NCBI RefSeq assembly: GCF_009831655.1 | Contig: NZ_WRPA01000002.1 | Coordinates: 62,001 to 126,000 of the forward strand | Reading direction: 5' to 3' | Length of the DNA: 64,000 bases | Source: Shewanella insulae | Lineage (GTDB): Bacteria > Pseudomonadota > Gammaproteobacteria > Enterobacterales > Shewanellaceae | In this document: piece after piece, positions 16,619 to 24,235 of the stretch | Layout: every line of letters starts with the position of its first letter | How positions within the stretch are numbered: the stretch's first letter is position 1 | The notes under the pieces: model-generated | Told to the model about the DNA's origin: nothing | What the model saw: the letters and a program-made list of their open reading frames with translations, nothing else | The model's database searches: none | Translations under genes and position numbers: made by a program

Positions 16619-18370
16619 TTATTCACCGTCGATGCCAGACATTTGCATGGGGTTAATATTGGTGATAACAAATTGACCGTCTCGGTTCTCAAAAGTGAAG
16701 TGGAGCATGGCTCCTACTTTAAATACCGACATATCCAGATCTTTACCTACCATAAAGCTCACATCCGACGCTGGTTCATTCCACTTTTCTATTGGTCCAC
16801 GGCTGATATTGACCATTCTGTGACCAGCCATTACCGAGTTAACGACACCAGAAACAGTGGCTCTATTACCCGAATCATTACTTTGTGACTTATCACTGTC
16901 TGGAATATGTATAGCCGTAACCTCAACGTTGCCATCATCCGACTTACTTAGTTCGACGCGCAATGTTAAACCAGGCTTTAAAACTGAAAAGTTAACCGAA
17001 TCTGCGACGGTGAAATCCATGGTCATTGCAGGCCAATTCCATTCGGAAATGGCTTGATGATCCATGTTCACCATGCGGTGCCCTGCCATTAGGCTGTTAA
17101 TGCTGGCCTCTACCGTTATGGTTGAAGGAACCGAAATTTCATCTTCAGCTTGGCTATTCATGCGTTTGAAGTCTGAGCTCTTACTAGACTCAGAATCAAG
17201 TAAGAACTGTGCGGATGAAGCAACTCTGTCACCTTCGGAGAGACCAGATAGAATCTCTGCAAATTTCTCATCGTATCTGCCAACCTTTACTGATATCGAC
17301 TTATAACGGCCTGCACCAAGTGCAAGTACCACTCGGTCTGAGCTCCCTGTCCGAATGATGGCTTCTTTAGGCACAAGCAGCGCCTTTTCACCCTCGGCAT
17401 GAATGGTTACCTGGGCAAACATGTTGGGTTTCAATTCCCAATGACGATTATCGAAACGTAATCTTGCCTTTAGTGTCCTAGTCTTACTATCTATAGTGGG
17501 ATAAACATAATCGACCTTGCCATTCCAGACCTTACCCGGTAGATAATCCAGCGTCATGCTAACTGTCTGTCCCGTTGAAACAAGGGAGGATTGCCGCTCG
17601 AATATTTCAGCATCTACCCATACTTGATCTAAATTACCGACAGAAAATAGGGTATTGCCGGGTTTGACATAAAAACCTTCACGAATGTTAAGGTTATCGA
17701 CAACGCCACCTTCTGAAGCAAAAAAAGTGATGTTTTGCTTAACTTGCCTGCTTTTCTTTAATTCCGTTATCGCATCATCTGGTACCTGTAGAGCCTTTAA
17801 CCTTTCCATAGCTGCTTGGATCAAACGCTGGTTGTTTCTCTCCAGTGCACGCAGGTATTCTTCCTGTGCATTGACAAGTGTAGGAGAGTAGAGCTGATAT
17901 AAAGGCTGGCCTGCCGTGATCCTATCGCCAGCGGCTTTAACATAGAGTTTCTCTATCCAACCCTCAACTCTGGGATGAACATGAGTTAACAGATCCTCAT
18001 CATATTTGACATAACCTACGGTTTCGATTTTCGTATGCAGTAAGCCCTTTTTTACCTTGACTTTACGGACCCCCAGGTTATTAACCACTTCTGGCGAGAT
18101 CATTATAGTCCCGGGACCAGCATCTATGCCGCCCAATTCCTTCTTGTAAACAGGGATCAAATCCATACCCATTGGCGACTTTCCGGGTTTATCAGAAGTA
18201 TAATTAGGATCCATTGGAGCTACCCAATAGAGAGGTTTATCTTGTTCCGCTGTAACTACTTGTATTGAATCTGTGGCAGGTCCTCTCAAACTTATATATG
18301 AAAATGTGCCTATAGCCCCTACAACCACTCCTAAAACCAACAAACTCAATACGTTAACCTTATTGCTCAT
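16619..18370 (-). CDS. cusB: CusB membrane-fusion protein with two C-terminal CusF-like domains
   Basis: The 583-residue protein starts with an anchor helix, then a heavy-metal-binding motif (YWVAPMDPNY...PMGMDLIPVY, about 47-75), then the hairpin, lipoyl and barrel domains of an RND adaptor (for example VEGWIEKLYVKAAGDRI). After about residue 410 two CusF-like domains follow. The first keeps the Trp and Met ligands (WPAMTMDF); in the second the matching stretch reads NEPASDVSF, with the Met ligands lost. CusF normally is a separate copper chaperone that loads CusB; here it is fused. The start overlaps the end of cusC context by ATGA coupling. Confidence 0.94.
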   Translation of the reverse strand: MSNKVNVLSLLVLGVVVGAIGTFSYISLRGPATDSIQVVTAEQDKPLYWVAPMDPNYTSDKPGKSPMGMDLIPVYKKELGGIDAGPGTIMISPEVVNNLGVRKVKVKKGLLHTKIETVGYVKYDEDLLTHVHPRVEGWIEKLYVKAAGDRITAGQPLYQLYSPTLVNAQEEYLRALERNNQRLIQAAMERLKALQVPDDAITELKKSRQVKQNITFFASEGGVVDNLNIREGFYVKPGNTLFSVGNLDQVWVDAEIFERQSSLVSTGQTVSMTLDYLPGKVWNGKVDYVYPTIDSKTRTLKARLRFDNRHWELKPNMFAQVTIHAEGEKALLVPKEAIIRTGSSDRVVLALGAGRYKSISVKVGRYDEKFAEILSGLSEGDRVASSAQFLLDSESSKSSDFKRMNSQAEDEISVPSTITVEASINSLMAGHRMVNMDHQAISEWNWPAMTMDFTVADSVNFSVLKPGLTLRVELSKSDDGNVEVTAIHIPDSDKSQSNDSGNRATVSGVVNSVMAGHRMVNISRGPIEKWNEPASDVSFMVGKDLDMSVFKVGAMLHFTFENRDGQFVITNINPMQMSGIDGE

Positions 18371-19794
18371 TTTTTGTCTCCATTACTTTCCATAGCGCCG
18401 TTATCACTCAAAATCATCTGTTCTGGAGTGGTCATAAGAAAGTAATTCAACTGAAGTTTAGTTTTTTGAATGTCCACATCGATACTCAGTTCATCTAGCC
18501 GTGCATTTAACTCTGCGATTAATGCACGAACGACTTCGGCAAAATCGCCATCATCGTTGGTGTATGCTGAAAGTGATGCTTCCGCTTGTTCCTCCATTTG
18601 AGGTAACAATTCGACACGATAGCGATATTGACGCTGTTCTAGCTTTTTAAGCTGTGCCTTTGAGGTTCCAAATGCAGACATCATTTCTCTAAGACGAAGC
18701 CATTTACGTGTCTTAACCTCTTCGGCCTGTGATACAGCAGCCTGAACTTCACGATCTTGCTTATTGGAAGTAAAAATCGGCAAATCGAAGCTTAATCCGA
18801 TAGTAAAAAGATCTGCACGATCGTTATTCAAAGGATCATCTCCCCTATAACCATAGCCCGCATTCACTCCCCACTCGGGTTTATACTTCTGTTTCGACAA
18901 CTCGACTCCCTTCCTACTTGCCTGAATATTTTTCTCAATAGCATCTACAGAAGGGTGATGAGAAAAATACTGAAACAAAGTTTGTGGTTGCACCCGCTCT
19001 TCTAGATACAATTCGGGATAAAGCAGTTTGATTCTAGGCAGCGTAGTAGCCAATTTCACATCAACTTCTTCACTCTGGAACTGAGCGTCGTAGGAGAAAT
19101 CATCAACAAAATACTGGCTTGTCCATTGATATAATCGCTGCTTTCCCATATCCAACTGTTGCTTAAGAATATCAAGACGATCATCAATACGTGTCACCTC
19201 AAGTTGAGCCCTTACAATATCTTGCTGTCTAGATTTACCTAGTGCCGCCGAATAACTGGCCCTTGCCACATCAGACAGCTGCTCAAACAGAAATCGCTCT
19301 TTCTCTATTAGGGCGATACTTTCTTGAGCCTTATAGATATCCAACCAAATCAGCCCTGTCGTAACTGCGACTTTGGCCTTACGATCTTCTATTTGAAATG
19401 GGTACTGACTGGCGACTAGCTCAAGTTGCTGCTGCCTGAGCGCCAAACTATTCCCACGAGGGAACATCTGTGACACCCCTACCTTAAATTGAGTCATCCC
19501 TTCCTGACCAAAATCAAATGTATCCAAAGGCATGTTTGCCAGACCGACATTAACCTTAGGGTCCGGCAAGGTCCCTGCTGCGATACTTTTTGATTCATAA
19601 GCATCTTGTATGTACCGTCTTCCCGCCAGCCAAGGGTCATTTTTCTGCGCTAACTTAATGGCCATCTCTATTGTTAAACCGGGTTGCAAAGTCGATTTAA
19701 CCTCTTCAGCAAATGCCAGCTGAATACAAAGATCAATAATCAAAACGATGATAAAAACCAGGGGAACGCTCTTAAACAGTAGTGTTCGTATCAT
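18367..19794 (-). CDS. cusC: CusC/TolC-family outer-membrane efflux channel
   Basis: The 475-residue protein has a signal peptide (ending near CIQLAFA) and two repeats of the outer-membrane efflux protein fold, with long helices such as QAAVSQAEEVKTRKWLRLRE and KVGVSQMFPRGNSLALRQQQ. It forms the trimeric exit duct for CusA/CusB. No lipobox is seen, unlike classical CusC, so it is closer to the TolC-type members that travel with HME pumps. Its ATG overlaps the stop of the DUF411 gene (TAATG) and its end overlaps the cusB start by four bases, so the genes are translationally coupled. Confidence 0.9.
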   Translation of the reverse strand: MIRTLLFKSVPLVFIIVLIIDLCIQLAFAEEVKSTLQPGLTIEMAIKLAQKNDPWLAGRRYIQDAYESKSIAAGTLPDPKVNVGLANMPLDTFDFGQEGMTQFKVGVSQMFPRGNSLALRQQQLELVASQYPFQIEDRKAKVAVTTGLIWLDIYKAQESIALIEKERFLFEQLSDVARASYSAALGKSRQQDIVRAQLEVTRIDDRLDILKQQLDMGKQRLYQWTSQYFVDDFSYDAQFQSEEVDVKLATTLPRIKLLYPELYLEERVQPQTLFQYFSHHPSVDAIEKNIQASRKGVELSKQKYKPEWGVNAGYGYRGDDPLNNDRADLFTIGLSFDLPIFTSNKQDREVQAAVSQAEEVKTRKWLRLREMMSAFGTSKAQLKKLEQRQYRYRVELLPQMEEQAEASLSAYTNDDGDFAEVVRALIAELNARLDELSIDVDIQKTKLQLNYFLMTTPEQMILSDNGAMESNGDKK

Positions 19795-20315
19795 TAATAC
19801 TGCCCCTTCAATGAGTTCACTTCGGCATAGACACTGACAGAGCCATCAGCTTTCAGTAATACCACGTTGTAAGGAGTAAATTGCTCCCCCTGCTCCATGC
19901 CAGGGCTTCCCAGAGGCATGCCGGGAACACTCAGCCCAATAGCGCCTTCTGGTTTCTCTTCGAGGAATTTTTTAATAAATTTTGCAGGTACATGTCCTTC
20001 AAATACAAAGCCCTCTCTAGAAAGTGCGGTGTGACAAGAGTGGTATTTGACGGGAATGCCGTTTGAGCTTTTAAACTCTGTGAGATTATCTCGATTAACC
20101 GCTATAGTTTTGAAGCCATTAATGTCCATGTTTTTAGACCATAGACCACAGCATCCACATGAGGCACTTTTATATACGGTTAAAATCTTAGAATGAGCTT
20201 GTTGGACTGCGTTTACAGTTTTATCCGATCCATTAGTTGGATCGCTACAAGCTAAAACCAACATTGATACAATGATTGTAACGATCAGAAATGTGAGTAC
20301 TTTATAAGGCAACAT
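19794..20315 (-). CDS. DUF411 metal-binding lipoprotein, first gene of the cus operon
   Basis: The 173-residue protein has a lipobox (VLACS, around residue 23) and then a complete DUF411 domain: the thioredoxin-like start LTVYKSASCGCCGLWSKNM with a CxCC cluster, VKYHSCHTA, FEGHVPAKFIKKFL and GLSVPGMPLGSPGME. DUF411 proteins (also called CopG in some copper islands) are periplasmic copper-binding or redox proteins. The leading place in the operon and tight coupling to cusC suggest that it captures Cu(I) or reduces Cu(II) for the pump. GGGGGA precedes the ATG. Confidence 0.92.
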   Translation of the reverse strand: MLPYKVLTFLIVTIIVSMLVLACSDPTNGSDKTVNAVQQAHSKILTVYKSASCGCCGLWSKNMDINGFKTIAVNRDNLTEFKSSNGIPVKYHSCHTALSREGFVFEGHVPAKFIKKFLEEKPEGAIGLSVPGMPLGSPGMEQGEQFTPYNVVLLKADGSVSVYAEVNSLKGQY

Positions 20316-20559
20316 AATATCCCCCAGACGAACTCCAATCAGGGAATATCTCTAAATGAATTAGGTGCAATGTATTCATTTAAACTTGAACCTAAGACTT
20401 CAAAGCGTCAAAGATTAAAGTACAGCACTAATACCATCGAGATTTGATCAGAGCCGACGTCGATACGTCAGAAATCACTTTGTAGGAGTAAAAATCTCCC
20501 GCTAACACACAGAAAACAAATAGAAAGAACGGTCAAAATAAAGACAGATCTATCCTGTA

Positions 20560-20946
20560 TTAGCAGGCTATCGGAGGACGATAGTTGGTCGTTGGGTAGG
20601 AACTTTTAAGAGAAAAAACGTCTGATAAAATCTGCGCTGATGAGATTTTCTTTGAATTTAACGGTATGAAACTTGTCATTAATACCATCGAAGTACACCC
20701 ATTCATTGGGCAAGAGCAGAGTTGCTCACAGTCTTTACACTCACCTGATTGACATGAAGTGTGCGTATTACCATGTTTTAGTTGAGCATCATCCTTCATC
20801 TCCATCTTCATAAAGAGGGATGAAGGGTTTACCTGCATATTCATTTGGCAAGGCATGCTGGCAATTGCAAATGATTGACCAATAAAGGTCAATAGAACAA
20901 ATGCAACAGCAAGTATGTTTCTTATGTTTCTCTTATTTAGAGTCAC
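20560..20946 (-). CDS. Cys-rich exported small protein, third copy of the copper-linked type
   Basis: About 128 residues: a signal/anchor helix (NILAVAFVLLTFIGQSFAIA), Met-rich stretch (MPCQMNMQVNP), central Cys cluster (SCQSGECKDCEQLCSCPMNGC) and a tail ending NYRPPIAC. It shares the plan of the proteins at 1301-1660 and 3323-3748. The frame is open to a TTG at 20958, but the GTG at 20946 is chosen because a candidate copper box overlaps the upstream codons. It stands alone upstream of the cus operon on the same strand. The function is inferred only from composition and context. Confidence 0.6.
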   Translation of the reverse strand: MTLNKRNIRNILAVAFVLLTFIGQSFAIASMPCQMNMQVNPSSLFMKMEMKDDAQLKHGNTHTSCQSGECKDCEQLCSCPMNGCTSMVLMTSFIPLNSKKISSAQILSDVFSLKSSYPTTNYRPPIAC

Positions 20947-20949
20947 GTT

Positions 20950-20967
20950 GATTACCAAATTGTAAGT
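20950..20967. promoter_or_regulatory. Candidate copper-box-like site
   Basis: GATTAC-CAAATT-GTAAGT keeps the TTAC-N6-GTAA core of the perfect palindrome at 58087-58104. It lies at the 5' end of the Cys-rich gene at 20560. One arm is imperfect, so this is tentative. Confidence 0.3.
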
Positions 20968-21061
20968 CGATTAAACAATAAACAGGTGAAATCATAACCT
21001 CAACATCAAAACAGTGCAAGCTAAAAACAAAACATTTGTGACAAATTGTAACCTAGAGTGG

Positions 21062-21415
21062 TCAGTTTTCATCGGCACACAAATTTAAAGCGCGCAATGT
21101 CATCAAGCGGAGTTGTTCTCTCACATCGGCCCAATCGACAAGCACTATAGGCATTGGGTTAGCACCGCAAAGATGCATTGCATGCCCGCGATATATCGTC
21201 AATCGGTCGTTATTGATGTGGCGGCTACTGAGCAAGCGGTCAATGCGTTTGATACTGTGCTTAGGCGCCACATTACCAGACATATTACGGCCTAGTTGGG
21301 TCAAAGATAATTGATCACCATCTAGTTGGTAACCATAAGTAGAGTTATGCCGTTTTTTGTGAATGGAAGCGCATCGATTGCTAAGAGAGTCATGTTGAAT
21401 CGCAATGTCACGCAT
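21062..21415 (-). pseudogene. IS4-family transposase, N-terminal fragment
   Basis: The open 117-codon piece encodes the DNA-binding start of an IS4-type transposase: LTQLGRNM, PKHSIKRIDRLLSSRH and PIVLVDWADVREQLRLMTL. It stops after LNLCADEN with no DDE catalytic domain downstream. It is a separate decay product from the copy at 4582-5240; the catalytic half of a related element lies at 29401-30083. Confidence 0.8.
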
Positions 21416-21573
21416 GGTACTGTTCTAGTTTGTTTCTGGCGAAATTGATTAGATCAAACAGTACCGTACACACCCGCCAATTGATTGATTAAAAAGGAAT
21501 TACCGTCTCTCAATTGAGGCGTTATATTTCTCACACCAGCTTCACCAGTATGAGTTTATTTTAAGGATATGAA

Positions 21574-22323
21574 ATGGCTGTAACTCAAAAATTCAAAGAC
21601 ATGGCACTATCATTTTATGGCTGTGATGGAGGAAATCTAGATTCTGCTGTATGGACATGTGGTCTTGAATGGGGACGAGGATATGAAAATAATGAAATTC
21701 CAGAGAGCGAACTAAAAGCGCTGAAGCTTTGGTCATGGGATACAGACGGAGAAACTGTTGCTGATTGTCTTAGGCATCAGTACAACCAAAAATTAGCTTG
21801 GTTTTTCAGCTGCTTATACGGATGGGATGTCGATAATTATAAAAGCGAAAGCATAAAAAATAAGTTATTCTGTAGTGAAGGGGTTGGATTCAAAATGAAT
21901 GCATTTCCTATCTCATTTAAAAATAGAGACTCTGTATCATGGAGCCCAAAAACAAAAGAACAAACCGGGCTTAATAGCTTTCAAGTTTATAAAGAATGGT
22001 GCATAGAAAATCGCGGAAACCACTTTTACAATCTCATTCAAAAACATAATCCGAAAATGGTTTTATGCACCGGAATATCCTCATCAAATGAATTCCTTAG
22101 ATTTTTCAAATGTGATATTTCAAGTATTGAGCATCATAACGCATTTCATTCCGGTCTCACCAACGACGAAAAAACATTGATTATCGTTGCACCATTCTTC
22201 GGCGGTAGCAACGGTATAAACAGCTATTCAAAAATGGAAAACTTGGTTTCTGAAATTAATCATTTTTCATCTTTGCACTTTAACAATGAATCGTGGTTCA
22301 CAACCATAACCACCGAAACATAA
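21574..22323 (+). CDS. Unknown protein, uracil-DNA-glycosylase-like pattern
   Basis: The 249-residue soluble protein has no signal or membrane segment. Its motif order (CGLEWGRGYE near 28, KMNAFPISF near 107, PKMVLCTGISS near 164, then IIVAPFFGGSNGINSYSK near 210) recalls the uracil-DNA-glycosylase superfamily: an N-terminal phosphate/active-site loop, an Asn-Pro loop, a central strand, and a C-terminal leucine-loop region. A second, clearer member stands at 31129-31812. AAGGA precedes the ATG. It is flanked by IS fragments and is probably accessory. The fold assignment is an inference from motif spacing; no activity is claimed. Confidence 0.4.
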   Translation: MAVTQKFKDMALSFYGCDGGNLDSAVWTCGLEWGRGYENNEIPESELKALKLWSWDTDGETVADCLRHQYNQKLAWFFSCLYGWDVDNYKSESIKNKLFCSEGVGFKMNAFPISFKNRDSVSWSPKTKEQTGLNSFQVYKEWCIENRGNHFYNLIQKHNPKMVLCTGISSSNEFLRFFKCDISSIEHHNAFHSGLTNDEKTLIIVAPFFGGSNGINSYSKMENLVSEINHFSSLHFNNESWFTTITTET

Positions 22324-22386
22324 CAAGTAAACCCAGTGACACCTACGAAGTACCTGTTGTAAGCGTTGCTATACAAAGTAAAAGCC

Positions 22387-22405
22387 CACCTGCATAGCAG
22401 GTGGC
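22387..22405. repeat. Short palindromic repeat, copy 2
   Basis: CCACCTGC-ATA-GCAGGTGG is a perfect eight-pair stem with a three-base loop. Its flanks match those of the copy at 4427-4445, so roughly 40 bp is conserved between the two sites. It may act as terminator for the gene at 21574. Confidence 0.65.
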
Positions 22406-22450
22406 TCTGCTTTCGGGGCAAAATATCAGTGATATGCTTGCAAAAGCTAA

Positions 22451-22640
22451 TAATAATGCCACCTACAGAACTCTATCTGACTCATCCAATTTTGACTATT
22501 TATGCGCAGTCATATCCATGAAAGCATCAGAACTGCTACTTGCTATGAATTGCTCCTGAAACAGCTAAAATATGCTCGTAAACACGCAAAAATTACATGT
22601 TAACAGTTATTAAAATGCAAAAAGGGATGTCTGAATCTTG
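22451..22640. repeat. Dispersed repeat A, left copy
   Basis: About 190 bp here is alignable by eye with 30236-30420 at roughly three-quarters identity, including AATTTTGACTATTTATGC and GCTCCTGAAACAG / ACTCCTGAAACAG. Near its right end lies a degenerate version of the palindrome that is perfect at 30375-30398. No protein is encoded. Confidence 0.7.
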
Positions 22641-22923
22641 AGTATTTTTAAATTAGTTTTGACTAATAACACTTTCAGGGATTAGTTAATCTCTGTGATA
22701 TATATAATATAGAATTGAACATCCGATACATATTAGTCCAATGATAGCCAAAACTAGAGTAGGTTCTACATGTTCCATTTTAACCCTCAACAATCCTTGT
22801 CAATGTAAGATATAGTGTAGCAACAATCATCGATTGATGACGCACTGAATTTTTCATGAAATGCATCTGATTGCTCATTTCATAGTTCCTTAAAGGAATG
22901 AGCGTTGTGGCAGGGTATTGTGT

Positions 22924-23212
22924 TACGCAAGTACTTGGCTGGAACCTAGATGAATTTACCGTTTTTGATCTCTTGTTCTCTGACGCACCAGGCTAGGTTT
23001 ATTGCGTCAAGAACTCTCCTATCAGACTGATGTTCTCTTTCAGCCTTATCGACCATCAAGTCCAAAGTATTCATACACTTACTTCGTCTAAACTTTATAA
23101 CCCAATCCCTTGATATTTCGTCGATTTGTTCATAATTAAAGATTTTCATCATAACCTTAAAAGATTGTTCTTAACCTTAGTTAATACAGCCAAATTTTCA
23201 CAGTGTTTACCC
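22924..23212. repeat. Dispersed repeat B, left copy, cut by an IS5 element
   Basis: This 290-bp segment is almost identical to 31857-32144. Homology begins at TACGCAAGTACTTGGCTGGA and ends at TTTACCC, the exact point where the IS5-like element begins. It carries the small gene at 22946-23149 intact. Confidence 0.85.
22946..23149 (-). CDS. Small hypothetical protein within repeat B
   Basis: A 67-residue acidic/basic mixed protein (MKIFNYEQIDEISRDWVIKF...CVREQEIKNGKFI) with no signal peptide and no known family. AAGG precedes the second of two tandem ATGs at five bases, so I choose that one. A nearly identical copy at 31857-32144 has a one-base deletion in the codons for the AEREHQ region and is broken. 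Conservation of the repeat suggests the segment was once mobile or duplicated. Confidence 0.45.
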   Translation of the reverse strand: MKIFNYEQIDEISRDWVIKFRRSKCMNTLDLMVDKAEREHQSDRRVLDAINLAWCVREQEIKNGKFI

Positions 23213-23214
23213 GC

Positions 23215-24043
23215 GGCGTTGTTGAACAAAAGCACAACTGCGCAGTTTAGAACAATCTGACAGATTTTTTCTCTGTGGCTAATACTTTTGTAAGCGCCAT
23301 AGTGGCCTGTTGAATGAGAATTCAACACCGTTCGAATGCATGCAGCAGTGAAAAATGCTTTTAGTCAACAACGCCTCATAGGCCCCATCGGCAGAGACTT
23401 GCTTTATCTTGCGACGAAGTGGATTAATGAGCGTTGGGAGTACTTCACTATCATGCACGTTGTCCAGTGATGCGACCGCGCTCACTATCTGGTGAGTGTC
23501 GACATCAACGGCTAAGTGCACCTTGCGCCATATACGCCGCTTCTCCTTACCATGCTTACGGATTTTCCATTCTCCTTCGCCGAAGACCTTCAGCCCAGTC
23601 GCGTCAATCACAATATGTCTGGCAGGCCCCTTACAGGGTAGGCGGTAGTTGACCTCAACCGTCTTAGCTCGCTTGCTGATACAGCTATAGTCGGGCGACT
23701 TAAGGTCAACATCCAACAGCCGAAATATTGAGTTGATAAAACCTTCCAACGCACGCAGAGGTAACTTGAACACACCCTTAATCATAAGCGCTGTACTGAT
23801 GGCCGAGTCACTGTACGTGTTGCTTCGACCTCTGCGCCCAGAAGGGTGTTGATTGTACCAGTTCTTGATGGCAGCATCGTCCAGCCAAAAGGTTAACGAA
23901 CCTCTTTGAGTTAAGGCTTGATTGTATTGCTTCCAGTTGATGGTTTTGCCCTTGGCTGTGCTCATGATGCGACCTGATTGTAAGGTTTCACGATCAGATC
24001 GCAGATGAGCAAAATGGTTCAAATCGATTTAGGCAACAACGCC
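23215..24043 (-). mobile_element. IS5-family element, internally shortened
   Basis: GGCGTTGTTG at 23215 and its inverse CAACAACGCC ending at 24043 are the terminal inverted repeats. The length of about 830 bp is below normal for IS5 with a full transposase, and the transposase C-terminus is replaced by unrelated codons. It interrupts repeat B. Confidence 0.85.
23279..23965 (-). pseudogene. IS5-family transposase, C-terminal catalytic part lost
   Basis: From MSTAKGKTINWKQYNQALTQ the sequence follows IS5-type transposases (WLDDAAIKNWYNQ, GRRGRSNTYSDSAISTALMI, HIVIDATGLKVFGEGEW, VHLAVDVDTHQIV, SADGAYEA). After SADGAYEA the frame departs into SIFHCCMHSNGVEF and ends early, so the region with the last catalytic Glu is missing. 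The likely cause is an internal deletion near 23380. Confidence 0.85.
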
Positions 24044-24175
24044 CGTTACAGTTCTTACGAAGGACTAGGGCCATTCGCTGCAAACAGTGTCTTGCATCTA
24101 TCCACTTTAAGCACTCGCAGAGCAAGCGCGGGACTTATTTGCATCTTTCTTACAAATAAAGCCATTGAAGATGGC

Positions 24176-24194
24176 AATGAAAATGATTATCATT
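24176..24194. promoter_or_regulatory. Fur box upstream of the TonB receptor
   Basis: AATGAAAATGATTATCATT is a near-consensus 19-bp Fur site about 40 bp ahead of the receptor start. It predicts iron repression of the receptor and the transporter behind it. Confidence 0.8.
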
Positions 24195-24235
24195 GCGACA
24201 ACCTGTGTTTTACTTTAAAAATGATTTGATTAAAA

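Noticed and set aside
22324..22440. Integron attC site, because TAACAA follows the stop codon
   Set aside because: The matching GTTRRRY end and paired inner boxes could not be found, and no integron integrase is in the window.
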